Shown here piece after piece: positions 34,892-42,459 of a stretch of DNA of 64,000 bases. The DNA comes from Hamadaea tsunoensis DSM 44101. Its GTDB lineage: Bacteria; Actinomycetota; Actinomycetes; Mycobacteriales; Micromonosporaceae. The number at the start of each line of letters is the position of its first letter. The stretch's first letter is position 1. A program made the translations under genes and the position numbers. The stretch lies in contig NZ_AUAX01000001.1 of assembly GCF_000428945.1 (NCBI RefSeq), positions 124,001 to 188,000 of the forward strand, read 5' to 3'. The notes beneath the pieces were generated by a model. It saw only the letters and a program-made list of their open reading frames with translations. It had not been told where the DNA came from and ran no database searches.

Positions 34892-35512
34892 CTACTCGAA
34901 GCGCGCCGGATCCCCCGCGCCCACCCGCAGGATCTCCGGCTCCTCACCGGACAGATCGACCACCGTCGTCGGCTCGACGCCGCAGTCCCCGGAGTCCAGG
35001 ATCGCGTCGAGGAAATGGTCCAGCTCGTCGCGGATCTGCCAGCCCTGCGTCATCGGCTCCTCCTCGCCCGGCAGCAGCAGCGTGCTCGACACGATCGGCT
35101 CCCCCACCTCCGCGAGCAGCGCCTGCGCCACGACATGATCGGGAATGCGTACGCCGACCGTCTGCTTGCGCGGATGCCACAACCGGCGCGGCACCTCCTT
35201 GGTCGCCGGCAGGATGAAGGTGTACGCCCCCGGAGTCACCGCCTTCACCAGGCGAAACACGCTGTTGGACAGGCGTACGAGCTGGCCGAGCTGGGCGAAG
35301 TCGCGGCAGACGAGGGTGAAGTGGTGGCGGTCGTCGAGGTGCCGGATGTCTTTGATCCGCTCGATGCCGTCGCGGTTGCCCATCTTGCAACCCAGCGCGT
35401 AGCACGAGTCGGTCGGGTAGGCGATCAGGCCGCCCTCGCCGAGGATGTCGACCACCTGCCGGATCGAACGCGGCTGCGGGTTGTCCGGGTGCACGTCGAA
35501 GTACTTCGCCAC
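34892..35512 (-). CDS. L-threonylcarbamoyladenylate synthase-type protein (Sua5/YciO/YrdC)
   Basis: The 206-residue protein is a single YrdC domain. Visible are LIAYPTDSCYALGC near residue 29, IKDIRHLDDRHHFTLVCRD, PGAYTFILPAT and VGVRIPDHVVAQALL. The family makes threonylcarbamoyl-AMP from threonine, bicarbonate and ATP for the t6A37 modification of ANN-decoding tRNAs. The sequence is closer to the YciO branch (RHLDDRHHFTL replaces the KxRP...PL motif of YrdC/Sua5), so activity is less certain. It is followed by a hairpin and preceded by the M20 gene on the same strand, with a gap of 45 bp. Confidence 0.82.
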   Translation of the reverse strand: MAKYFDVHPDNPQPRSIRQVVDILGEGGLIAYPTDSCYALGCKMGNRDGIERIKDIRHLDDRHHFTLVCRDFAQLGQLVRLSNSVFRLVKAVTPGAYTFILPATKEVPRRLWHPRKQTVGVRIPDHVVAQALLAEVGEPIVSSTLLLPGEEEPMTQGWQIRDELDHFLDAILDSGDCGVEPTTVVDLSGEEPEILRVGAGDPARFE

Positions 35513-35557
35513 ATCATCACCTTAGACGCAAACCCCGGCGGTACGCCGATCCACGGC

Positions 35558-36769
35558 CTACCCGAGCCAGGTGAGGGCGGCTGTGACGAGGGCGGTCACT
35601 CCAGTGTCGAGGGTCGGCTCCTCGACGGGCGCGAAGAACGGCGAATGGTTGGACGGGATCGCCGTCGCCAGCTCCCCTTCTCGTTCCGCCGCCAGGTACT
35701 GCTCCGGGTCGGCCCCGCCGAGCAGCCAGTAGCAGAGCGGTGCTCCGGACGCCGTGGCGAAGGCGCCGACGTCCTCGCTTCCGGTGACCAGCCCGGGGTC
35801 GAAGACGCGCTGCTCGCCGAGGACCTCGACGAACGCGGCCCGGGTACGCTCGGCCGCCTCGGGAGTGTTGACGACGACCGGGAACTGGCCGAACAGGGTC
35901 ACGTCCGGCTCCCTGAGCGCGCCGGACGCCAGCGCCTCGGCCCGGATGACGCGTTCGACCGATTCGAGGATGCGGGCACGGACGTCGCTCGCGTACGAGC
36001 GGATGTTGATTTTGAGTTCGGCGGTGTCGGGGATGATGTTGTCCTTGGTGCCGGCCACGATGGAGCCGACGGTGACCACGGCGGTGTCGGTGCCGGCGAC
36101 CTCGCGGGAGACGATGGCCTGCAGGCGGGTGACGGCGTACGCGGCCATGACGACCGGGTCGATGGTGGTCTCTGGGCGGGAGCCGTGCCCGCCGCGGCCG
36201 TGGAAGACGACGCTGAGGGCGTCGGTCGCGGCGAACGCGGGGCCGCCGCGGACGGCGAGCGTGCCGGCCGGGAACGGGCCGACGTGCTGGCCGAGGACCA
36301 CGTCCGGTACGCCGAACCGGCCGAAGAAGTTGTCGTCGATCATCTCCAGGGCGCCGGTGCCGAGTTCCTCGGCGGGCTGGAAGACCGCGACGACCGTGCC
36401 GGACCAGGACCGGCGTGCGAGTTCCTCGAGCGCGCCGAGCAGGCAGGCGGCGTGGACGTCGTGCCCGCACGCGTGCATGACCGGGACGTCCGCGCCGTCC
36501 GGGTCGGTGCCGCGGGCGGTGCTGGCGTACGGCAGGCCGGTGCGCTCCTTCACCGGCAGCGCGTCCATGTCGGCGCGGAGCAGGATCCGTGGGCCCTCGC
36601 CGCGGCTGAGCACGCCGACCACCCCGGTACGCCCGACGTTCGTGGTGACGTCGTAGCCGAGGTCGGTCAGGATCCGGGCGACGATCCCCGCCGTACGCGT
36701 CTCCGCGTACGACAGCTCGGGGTGGGCGTGCAGGTCGCGGTAGATCTCGCGCAGGTTCAAGGCCGTCAC
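35558..36769 (-). CDS. M20D-family amidohydrolase (IAA-amino acid/hippurate hydrolase-like)
   Basis: The 403-residue cytosolic protein shows the family order: HAHPELSYAETRTA at the N-terminus, LLRADMDALPVKE, HACGHDVHAACLLGA (metal-binding Cys/His), FQPAEELGTGA (catalytic Glu), a lid domain with HGRGGHGSRPE, and VTGSEDVGAFA near the end. These di-metal enzymes cleave N-acyl amino acids or amino-acid conjugates. The start is GTG 36769. Substrate is not predictable. It lies between the threonylcarbamoyl-AMP synthase gene and the first regulatory module, on the same strand as both. Confidence 0.88.
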   Translation of the reverse strand: MTALNLREIYRDLHAHPELSYAETRTAGIVARILTDLGYDVTTNVGRTGVVGVLSRGEGPRILLRADMDALPVKERTGLPYASTARGTDPDGADVPVMHACGHDVHAACLLGALEELARRSWSGTVVAVFQPAEELGTGALEMIDDNFFGRFGVPDVVLGQHVGPFPAGTLAVRGGPAFAATDALSVVFHGRGGHGSRPETTIDPVVMAAYAVTRLQAIVSREVAGTDTAVVTVGSIVAGTKDNIIPDTAELKINIRSYASDVRARILESVERVIRAEALASGALREPDVTLFGQFPVVVNTPEAAERTRAAFVEVLGEQRVFDPGLVTGSEDVGAFATASGAPLCYWLLGGADPEQYLAAEREGELATAIPSNHSPFFAPVEEPTLDTGVTALVTAALTWLG

Positions 36770-36821
36770 ATCGGGAGGATACCGGCAAATCGCTGCCCGT
36801 TCGGCGCGAAGCCGGGCTATC

Positions 36822-37019
36822 TCATCGCGAGCGGCCGGCGGGCTGCGCCGAGACCTCGATCGCGAAGGCGAACACGCTGACCCCCGCCACGACGCCGAGG
36901 ACGAACGCGGCGGCGGCCAGAGCCACGATGTAGCGGCGCCGCCTGACCAGGGCCGATCGATGCCGGCCCGGCCCTGTGGGAGGCCGGGCCGGAGATTCGA
37001 TCACGAGCGGTCGGGTCAT
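36822..37019 (-). CDS. Module A: 65-residue single-pass membrane protein
   Basis: The short product starts at MTRPLVIESPARPP (ATG 37019, overlapping the upstream stop by 4 bp), has a basic stretch (RHRSALVRRRR) and one hydrophobic helix (YIVALAAAAFVLGVVAGVSVFAF). I know no family. The coupling to the sigma factor operon makes it the third gene of module A. The basic segment before the helix predicts a cytosolic N-terminus. Confidence 0.65.
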   Translation of the reverse strand: MTRPLVIESPARPPTGPGRHRSALVRRRRYIVALAAAAFVLGVVAGVSVFAFAIEVSAQPAGRSR

Positions 37020-38026
37020 CGACGCGCCGCTCGGTGGCGGCCCCCCGAGGACGTCGTCCGGGCCGGCTTGCCGCCCTTGCCCGGTACCGCCGGGCGGATA
37101 TGGGGTTCGCGCTGCGTGGGCACAGGCGGGTCGGGGATCAGCCGCGGCGGCCGGAACTCGGCGGCCGGCTCGGCCGGGACCACCTCGCCGTTCAGCACAC
37201 CGGCCGCGATCATCTCGCTGGTGATGCGCGGGATGATCACCGTGTCCCTCGTGTCCGGCGGCAGGAACTCCGGCTCGTGCGCCGGCGGCCGGTCCGGGTC
37301 GTCGACCGGTTCCGGCTCGGGTACGCGTACCGGCTCGGGGTCGGGTTCGGCGTCGGCCCGGCCGCTCGGCTCGAAGCCGTCGCGACCCGGATCCCAGGGG
37401 CGCCCCGGCTCGGTGCGTAAGCCGGGGCCCGCCATGCGCCCGGGACCCGGGTCGCCGTTCATGGGGTCGTGCCCGTTGACGTGGCCCCCGTCCGCGGCGC
37501 CGCCCCGCCCGGACACGCCGTTCAGGGGCGTTCCGTCCAGCGGCGCGCCGGGGCCGGCCGGCTGGTCGCCGGCCGGAAAAGGCGGCCAGGACGGCGGCCC
37601 CGAGACCGGGCCGGGCGGGGCCTCGAAGATCAGCCCGGACGACAGCTCGGTCTCGAACAGCCGGCCGACGCCGGGCGCGTCCCCGTCGACCGGGAAGAAG
37701 TCCCCGGGGAAGGGCCCGGCCGGGGCAGCTCCGGCCGGGAATCCCTCCGCCGGGGCCAGGGACGGCGACATGGATGGCGACCCGGGCGCCGTCCCTGTTC
37801 CGGGCTCGAACACGAGCCCGGCGAGCGGAACCGGCCCGTGGACGGGCCGCCCCGCTTCGCGTACCCGGGGAGCCTGGTCGGCCCACCGGCGGATCTCGGC
37901 GGCCTGGCGGCGCACGTCGCGGTGGCGTACGCGCACGACCATGGCGGTCGTCACCGCGGACACGCCGGCCGTGGCGGCGACGGCGAGGCAGGCGAAGCCG
38001 AGATCGACGTGATCGTTGAGGTTCAC
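37016..38026 (-). CDS. Module A: membrane-anchored Pro/Gly/Asp-rich protein, candidate sigma-factor partner
   Basis: The 336-residue product starts at GTG 38026, which overlaps the sigma stop (GTGA) and has GAGGAA upstream. One N-terminal membrane helix (LGFACLAVAATAGVSAVTTAMV) is followed by VRVRHRDVRRQAAEIRRWAD. That segment resembles VAHVRGRDVTELYAYVQKWA of the 86-residue protein in module B. The remaining 270 residues are disordered-looking, rich in Pro, Gly, Glu and Asp (PEPEPVDDPDRPP), and contain short motifs RLFETELSSGLIFEAPP and TVIIPRITSEMI. Position and topology suit a regulator of the sigma factor, but no anti-sigma fold is recognisable. Confidence 0.7.
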   Translation of the reverse strand: MNLNDHVDLGFACLAVAATAGVSAVTTAMVVRVRHRDVRRQAAEIRRWADQAPRVREAGRPVHGPVPLAGLVFEPGTGTAPGSPSMSPSLAPAEGFPAGAAPAGPFPGDFFPVDGDAPGVGRLFETELSSGLIFEAPPGPVSGPPSWPPFPAGDQPAGPGAPLDGTPLNGVSGRGGAADGGHVNGHDPMNGDPGPGRMAGPGLRTEPGRPWDPGRDGFEPSGRADAEPDPEPVRVPEPEPVDDPDRPPAHEPEFLPPDTRDTVIIPRITSEMIAAGVLNGEVVPAEPAAEFRPPRLIPDPPVPTQREPHIRPAVPGKGGKPARTTSSGGRHRAARR

Positions 38027-38700
38027 CGGTTCCTCATCTCTGGATGATGGCGGGGCGTGTACGCCCGGTCGAGCGTCAGCCGCCGGGCGAGGGCACGCCG
38101 GCCGCGCAGGTTGAGGGCCTTGACCGCGTCCTCGGAGATGCCCATGCGCACGGCCGCCTGCGGGCAGGTGAGGCCGTTGAAGTAGGTGAGGGCGATCGCC
38201 TGGCGCTGCGGCCCGGACAGGGCCTTGACCGCGCGCAGCAGCGAGTCGGCGTCCTGCCGCCGGACCGCCAGCTGCTCGACGTCCAGCGCCTGGTCGGGCC
38301 CGCTGATGTCGTTCGTGGCGTCGATGAGCACCTCGTACTGGAACCGGCCGGACCGGAAGTGGTCGATGGCACGGTTGCGGGCGATCGTCATCAGCCAGGC
38401 CAGCGGCGGCCCCACGCGGCGCTGGACGCGCCCGATGTTGCGCAGCGCCCGTTCCCACACGTCTCCGGCGAGGTCCTGGGCCACTTCGAGGTGGCCGCAG
38501 CGCTGCCGCAGGAAGCGCAGCACGTCGTCGTTGTACTGCGCGTACAACTGGCCGAACGCGTACGCGTCGCCCTGCTGCGCGCGCTCGACGAGCGCCCACT
38601 GCTCCCCGTGCGGGCTCCATTCCTCCATGGCCGGCCCCGCGCCGACGGTCCCTCCGGCATCCGTGCTCTCGGTGGCGGCATCCATCACGGCATTGGTCAC
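38023..38700 (-). CDS. Module A: ECF-type RNA polymerase sigma factor
   Basis: The 225-residue protein has sigma region 2 (AFGQLYAQYNDDVLRFLRQRCG, DVWERALRNIGRV, LAWLMTIARNRAIDHFR) and region 4 (LSGPQRQAIALTYFNGLTCP, then RMGISEDAVKALNLRGRRAL). The linker is of normal length. Start GTG 38700 has GGGGGAA upstream. It is the first gene of a three-gene operon with two membrane proteins and diverges from an XRE regulator. The divergent region holds GCATGCA boxes shared with module B. ECF factors direct transcription of small regulons in response to signals; the signal here is unknown. Confidence 0.9.
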   Translation of the reverse strand: MTNAVMDAATESTDAGGTVGAGPAMEEWSPHGEQWALVERAQQGDAYAFGQLYAQYNDDVLRFLRQRCGHLEVAQDLAGDVWERALRNIGRVQRRVGPPLAWLMTIARNRAIDHFRSGRFQYEVLIDATNDISGPDQALDVEQLAVRRQDADSLLRAVKALSGPQRQAIALTYFNGLTCPQAAVRMGISEDAVKALNLRGRRALARRLTLDRAYTPRHHPEMRNR

Positions 38701-38741
38701 GGCAACGTTCCCCCGTTGCCAGCAGACATTATTTCACGCAC

Positions 38742-38778
38742 GCATGCACGCTAGTGGCATGCATGCAAGTCGTAAATA
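38742..38778. promoter_or_regulatory. Module A: paired GCATGCA boxes, 19 bp apart
   Basis: GCATGCAC at 38742-38749 and GCATGCAA at 38761-38768 are 19 bp apart start to start. The second lies in CATGCATGCAAGTCGTAAAT, a sequence shared in part with 39533 and 42476. On the minus strand the segment between the boxes reads TAGCG at the place where module B has TATAGT, so the boxes appear to bracket the sigma-gene promoter. Confidence 0.65.
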
Positions 38779-38803
38779 CCTCTATCGGGTGACGAGCGTG
38801 CAC

Positions 38804-38834
38804 TTGCGTACACGCAATTTCCTGCACATATGCA
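38804..38834. promoter_or_regulatory. Module A: TTGC-rich palindromes upstream of the XRE gene
   Basis: TTGCGTACACGCAA (38804-38817) and TGCACATATGCA (38823-38834) are two adjacent palindromes with TTGC/GCAA or TGCA arms. They lie 40-85 bp upstream of the XRE start. Module B has CTTGCATTCGTGCAAG in the matching place. Confidence 0.55.
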
Positions 38835-38874
38835 AGAACACTCGTGCGGACGATGCCCCTACAGGCGGTAGTGG

Positions 38875-38880
38875 ATAGGA
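38875..38880 (+). promoter_or_regulatory. Candidate -10 box for a leaderless XRE transcript (module A)
   Basis: TAGGAT fits the actinobacterial -10 pattern TANNNT and ends 8 bp before GTG 38889. Transcription would then begin at or next to the start codon, giving a leaderless mRNA, which agrees with the lack of a ribosome site. Confidence 0.45.
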
Positions 38881-38888
38881 TCTTGTAC

Positions 38889-39365
38889 GTGGCAACGAGG
38901 AAACGCCGGGATCCGCAGACCCCCTTCGGCTGGTATCTGCGCGCCCTCATGGAACGACACGGCTTCGAGTCCGACAGCGATCTCGAGGCCGCCTCCGGCG
39001 TATCCGCGTCGCTGATCTCTCGTTATCAGTCCGGCGAAGTCGTCCCGACGGCGCAGAACCTCCGGCGGCTCGCGCCCCACCTCGGCGCCTCCATGGGACA
39101 GCTGATGGTCGAGGCCGGCCTGGCCACCCCCGAGGAACTCGGCATGGTCGCGCGCGCGTCGGCCGCCGCGACGCCCCTCGATCCGAGCCTCGCCGAGGCC
39201 CAGCGGATCCTGGCCGATCCCGACCGGCCGGCTGCCGCCAAGGAGTACCTGCGCGACACGCTGAAGGGCGCTGTGGCGTACTGGCGGCAGCAGACGGGCA
39301 TCCGGCAGGCGTCGCACGAGCCGACCGCCGCCGAGCGGGCCGCGGGGCGCCGCGTACGCAGCTGA
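38889..39365 (+). CDS. Module A: XRE-family helix-turn-helix regulator
   Basis: The 158-residue protein has an N-terminal Cro/CI-type domain: GWYLRALMERHGFESDSDLE, then ASGVSASLISRYQSGEVVPT. A short helical C-terminal part follows (EAQRILADPDRPAAAKEYLR). It is about 60% identical by eye to the module B regulator over the DNA-binding half. I start at GTG 38889 because its next residues (ATRKRRDP) align with the start of the module B protein and a -10 box lies just upstream; an earlier in-frame start at 38844 gives 15 more residues. It is divergent from the sigma gene and probably binds the shared boxes between them. Confidence 0.85.
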   Translation: MATRKRRDPQTPFGWYLRALMERHGFESDSDLEAASGVSASLISRYQSGEVVPTAQNLRRLAPHLGASMGQLMVEAGLATPEELGMVARASAAATPLDPSLAEAQRILADPDRPAAAKEYLRDTLKGAVAYWRQQTGIRQASHEPTAAERAAGRRVRS

Positions 39366-39724
39366 GGGCTCGGCGTACACTTCACTCTCCGTAGTTGATT
39401 AACCAGCGGAGTGTCACCCAAATGGGGTCGTTCGAGCGTCTGCTCCGACTCACCCACTCGTCGGCGCCAGCGTCGCCCTCCCGGGTCGCAGATGACCCAG
39501 CGTGACGAAATGCTCCTGATCTGATGATGATCCATGCATGCACGTCACATAGCGGTTTGCACTGTGCGACTTGCACGAATACTCCGTATGGCCATCGATG
39601 GATGGCCGAACGTTCTATGTCCCTCAGCCATTGATCTGACGGATTTTGATCGCTCAGTCGCGTGGCGATGCGTGCACCGCCCCCATATAGGTGGCGCAGC
39701 GCCGCGCCCGCGGAAGGGGCTTTC
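39366..39724. other. 359 bp intergenic region with a GCATGCA-type box
   Basis: No gene is evident. It contains CATGCATGCACGTCACATA at 39533-39551, which differs by one base from the site at 42476 in module B, and TTGCAC words at about 39557 and 39571. A TATAGG sequence near 39688 could be a -10 box. This looks like a long regulated leader or promoter for the membrane protein at 39725. Confidence 0.6.
39533..39551. promoter_or_regulatory. Shared box upstream of module A membrane-protein gene
   Basis: CATGCATGCACGTCACATA is 18/19 identical to the sequence at 42476-42494. The similarity continues one or two bases on both sides (CCATG...TAG). It lies about 175-190 bp upstream of the start at 39725. 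Confidence 0.65.
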
Positions 39725-40225
39725 ATGATCTATGACGTCGACGAAGTAAGAGCCGGGGCGATACCCGCGGTGCCCGACCAGGGCGCCGGCGAGACGCGCC
39801 GCACCGACCTGATGATGCACATCGCGTACGCCTCGGTCTCCGCGATCATCGTCAGCCTCCTGTGGATTCTCAGCGGATCCACCTCCGCACTCATCAAGGC
39901 CTGGAGCGCGGTCATCGGGCTGTCGCTGACGGCCGCGATCTGTGCCGCCCGCGCGATGGTGGAGACGGCGCGTATCCGGCGCCGGCTGGCCGCCCAGGAG
40001 GCGATGATTTCATCAATGATGCAAACCGTTGCGGCACAGGCGATTCAGACCGCCGCTGCCACCGACAGCAAACGCCAACCCGTCGACCATCATTCTCGTC
40101 GGCGATCGGGACGACGGCGAAGCCGGCGAACCGCCGGCGACGCGGGTCAGATCATTTCCGACGAGTTCCAAATCTTCCTACGCGGCCGCGAGTCCCGTTT
40201 CGACGACGGACCCGACCCGCTCTGA
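39725..40225 (+). CDS. Module A: two-helix membrane protein with C-terminal IFLxGRES motif
   Basis: The 166-residue protein starts at MIYDVDEVRAG (ATG 39725, GGAAGGGG upstream). Two hydrophobic helices (ASVSAIIVSLLWILS and AWSAVIGLSLTAAICAARAM) make a hairpin. A charged coiled-coil-like helix follows (ETARIRRRLAAQEAMISSMM), then an Arg-rich stretch, and the tail IISDEFQIFLRGRESRFDD. The tail and the second helix region (IKAWSAV) recur in the module B protein at 43208 (IFLQGRES, TKAWGIV). I know no named family. Both ends face the cytosol, so the tail could contact the XRE protein or the sigma factor. Confidence 0.75.
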   Translation: MIYDVDEVRAGAIPAVPDQGAGETRRTDLMMHIAYASVSAIIVSLLWILSGSTSALIKAWSAVIGLSLTAAICAARAMVETARIRRRLAAQEAMISSMMQTVAAQAIQTAAATDSKRQPVDHHSRRRSGRRRSRRTAGDAGQIISDEFQIFLRGRESRFDDGPDPL

Positions 40226-40413
40226 GAGCCACCGTTCCAGGCTCCACAGTTTCGGCGAACATCGCCGGTACACGACCGGCGTCAGACGGCCACCGAGACA
40301 AGGCGCGGCCTCGCCCGGGCCCGCCCCAAAGTCTTCCCGACGCCGCGCGGAGGGTGTCCCCGCGACGGCGTCGGGCCGCCGTTTCCCTTACGGCCGCACG
40401 TGACCCGGCCGGG

Positions 40414-40635
40414 TCAGAAGGCCATCGGCCCTTCGCGGGCCGCCAGTTCCTCGATCTCCGCGCGCAGGTAGCGCCGCTGGCCGCCGAGCGTACGCGTCGA
40501 GCGGAACTTGCCCTGTTCGGCCCAGCGGACCACGGTCGACGGATCGACCTTGAACAAAAACGCGACCTCGCCGGTACGCATCAGTGGATGCAGGGCCCGG
40601 CGAGCCGGTATGCCGCTGTCTTCTTCAATGATCAT
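40414..40635 (-). CDS. Module B: BldC-like MerR-type DNA-binding protein
   Basis: The ~73-residue protein is a single winged-helix domain: MRTGEVAFLFKVDPSTVVRW, then AEQGKFRSTRTLGGQRRYLR. It matches BldC of Streptomyces (TPAEVATMFRVDPKTVTRW...TLGGHRRYREAE) over its whole length. BldC proteins bind DNA head-to-tail and delay development genes. I prefer ATG 40635, which has GGGAGGA at good spacing; ATG 40644 would put the ribosome site against the start. It is the last gene of the module B operon and overlaps the 3' end of the gene before it. Confidence 0.85.
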   Translation of the reverse strand: MIIEEDSGIPARRALHPLMRTGEVAFLFKVDPSTVVRWAEQGKFRSTRTLGGQRRYLRAEIEELAAREGPMAF

Positions 40636-40948
40636 CTTCTTCATTCCTCCCGAGAACCTCTGGAACTAGCGGCTCCGGAGCCGGGATGAGCTCCGGGCAG
40701 ATGCTGGTCTCCCGCACGGTCTGCATGTACACCGGCACGGATGTATCGAAGATCGCCACCGCCGCCCGCGCGGTCACGCCACCCTGGCGGGGAGCGGCGG
40801 CGAGCCGGACCTGGCGGGCCCGCTGCGCCTCACCGATGTCGATGGGCGCGTCCGCGGTGGCGGCTTTGCGGTGGACTCGGCGCGCGGTCGCGTCCTCCAC
40901 CGGCCCGCGTTCCCGCGGCACCTGCGTACGGCGGCGCGAACGGCTCAC
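40625..40948 (-). CDS. Module B: 107-residue basic protein of unknown function
   Basis: The frame starts at GTG 40948, overlapping the stop of the 86-residue gene by 3-4 bp, and ends inside the start region of the BldC-like gene. The product is Arg-rich in the first half (VSRSRRRTQVPRERG) and has a more hydrophobic second half (VAIFDTSVPVYMQTVRETS). No motif or membrane helix is clear. The evidence for coding is mainly its tight packing in the operon. Confidence 0.5.
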   Translation of the reverse strand: MSRSRRRTQVPRERGPVEDATARRVHRKAATADAPIDIGEAQRARQVRLAAAPRQGGVTARAAVAIFDTSVPVYMQTVRETSICPELIPAPEPLVPEVLGRNEEDDH

Positions 40949-41205
40949 CGCTCCGCCGCCCGGTGGCGCGCGGGGACCCGGACCGTCGGCCCGAACAGCC
41001 GCAGGTGCCGGTCCGGCATACCGACCAGGGCGGCCGCGGCCATGTCGTCGTCGAGGCTCGCCCACTTCTGCACGTACGCGTACAGCTCCGTGACGTCCCG
41101 GCCGCGTACATGGGCGACCATGGCGGTGGCGACGGCGGCGACGATCGCCGTGGCCCCCATGGCCAGCAGCAGCTCGGCGAAAGTGATCGAGGTCGCTGTG
41201 TCCAT
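40945..41205 (-). CDS. Module B: 86-residue single-pass membrane protein
   Basis: One hydrophobic helix (FAELLLAMGATAIVAAVATAMV) near the N-terminus is followed by AHVRGRDVTELYAYVQKWAS. That is similar in sequence and position to the segment after the helix in the 336-residue module A protein. This one lacks the long Pro/Gly/Asp tail and ends soon after (HLRLFGPTVRVP). It is 27 bp after the sigma stop. The shared segment suggests a conserved contact, perhaps with the sigma factor. Confidence 0.7.
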   Translation of the reverse strand: MDTATSITFAELLLAMGATAIVAAVATAMVAHVRGRDVTELYAYVQKWASLDDDMAAAALVGMPDRHLRLFGPTVRVPARHRAAER

Positions 41206-41232
41206 ACCTCACTCCTTCGTGGAATCGGGCGG

Positions 41233-42162
41233 TCAGGCGCTCGCCCCGGCGGCCAGCAACCCGGCCAGGCGTACGCGGCCCTGCCAGGTGAGGGCCTGAA
41301 CGATGGCCGGGGTGTTGCCCATGACCGCCGCCGAGTCGATCTCGTCGAGACCGCAGAAGTAGGTGAGCGCGATCGCCTCCTGCTGGGCCGGCGACAGCCG
41401 GCGCACCGCCGCGAGGAGGGCGGCCGACTGCGCGTGGTCGTCGTCGAACGCCAGCGCCTCGACCGCCTGCACGGCCGCGAGGTCGATGAGCCCGAGACGG
41501 TAGCGGCGGGTCCGGAAGTACTGGCCGGCCCGCGCCCGCGCCAGCCGCAGCAGCCAGCTCAGCGGCGTGTCGTTGTTGGCGTGCAGCCCGCCGATGCTGC
41601 GCAGCGCGCGCTCCCACACCTCGCGCGTCAGCTTCTGGGCGAGCGTCTCGTCCCCGCACCAGAGCCACACATAGCGGTAGACGTCCACATTGAACCGGTC
41701 GTAGAACTCCCCGACCGCCCGGGTGTCGCCGTGCTGCATCCGCTCCACCAGGCGCCAGGCCTGGCAGCGGCAGACCGGCGGCGGTTCCTCCCCGGCCTGC
41801 GCCGCCACGACCGGTGGCACGCCCGCGGCCCTCCGCGGCCGCGGGTGCCCGCCGATGAGGCGGTAGGAACCCGTCGTGCATCGTGCCCACTCAGTCACAT
41901 CGAACGCCTTTCTTCCCGTTACCGGTGTTGCCGTTGCGGGGACTGTCCCGAGATTTGCCGGATCGCCACGTCCCCCGACCGGCTCTCCCGTCACCGCGGC
42001 GCGCAGCAGGATCAGCGCGGCCCGCCCGGCGTACAGGGTGAGCGCCAGGCCGGCGAACATCCCGGCCGCTGCCGGCGGATTCAGCAGGGTCGTGCCCACC
42101 GCACCGCAGCAGAGCGATATGGTCCACGCGAGAGCCGGCAGGGATCGCCGGACCGCGATCAC
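41233..42162 (-). CDS. Module B: ECF-like sigma factor with in-frame N-terminal membrane segments
   Basis: The 309-residue frame has two parts. Residues 1-75 contain two hydrophobic segments (LAWTISLCCGAVGTTLL and GMFAGLALTLYAGRAALILL). From about residue 140 it is a sigma protein homologous to that of module A: VGEFYDRFNVDVYRYVWLWC, REVWERALRSIGG, LSWLLRLARARAGQYFR, LSPAQQEAIALTYFCGL. GTG 41898, preceded by AAGAAAGG, would give a 221-residue soluble form, almost the length of the module A factor (225). So it may be a membrane-tethered sigma factor, a membrane protein and sigma factor from two starts, or a long misreading. It starts 15 bp after the small HTH gene. Confidence 0.8.
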   Translation of the reverse strand: MIAVRRSLPALAWTISLCCGAVGTTLLNPPAAAGMFAGLALTLYAGRAALILLRAAVTGEPVGGRGDPANLGTVPATATPVTGRKAFDVTEWARCTTGSYRLIGGHPRPRRAAGVPPVVAAQAGEEPPPVCRCQAWRLVERMQHGDTRAVGEFYDRFNVDVYRYVWLWCGDETLAQKLTREVWERALRSIGGLHANNDTPLSWLLRLARARAGQYFRTRRYRLGLIDLAAVQAVEALAFDDDHAQSAALLAAVRRLSPAQQEAIALTYFCGLDEIDSAAVMGNTPAIVQALTWQGRVRLAGLLAAGASA

Positions 42163-42177
42163 GTCGGCGGGCCGCGA

Positions 42178-42459
42178 TCACCGCGACCGGCCGGCCGCGA
42201 CCGTGAACAGCCGGTCGAAGCGCGTCCGGTCGGCCGGCAGCTGGCCCAGCCGTGGTTCGGTACTCATGGCGTACAGCGCGCTCGCGACGAACTGTCCACC
42301 CGGGATGCACACGCCCCGGCGGATACGATTGAAGCTGCTCTCGGCGATTCCGAGGAACCTGGCCTTCTCGGCATCGGTCCGCAGCCCGAGCATCGCGAAA
42401 ATCTCCTCGAAAGCTTGTGGGTTATACGCCAGGCGTGGCGACTTGTTGATTTCATACAC
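42178..42459 (-). CDS. Module B: small phage-repressor-like HTH protein
   Basis: The ~93-residue product reads YEINKSPRLAYNPQAFEEIF, then LRTDAEKARFLGIAESSFNR and IRRGVCIPGGQFVASALYAM. This looks like a compact helix-turn-helix of the type seen in small phage or plasmid repressors. GTG 42459 is chosen because a TATAGT box (42466-42471) lies six bases upstream, implying a leaderless transcript; the frame is open to 42486. It is the first gene of the five-gene module B minus-strand operon. Module A has no counterpart. Confidence 0.65.
   Translation of the reverse strand: MYEINKSPRLAYNPQAFEEIFAMLGLRTDAEKARFLGIAESSFNRIRRGVCIPGGQFVASALYAMSTEPRLGQLPADRTRFDRLFTVAAGRSR

Noticed and set aside
40414-40635. 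Phage excisionase instead of a BldC-like protein
   Set aside because: The fold is shared, but the RVDP-type motif, TLGGxRRY and length match BldC, and there is no integrase.
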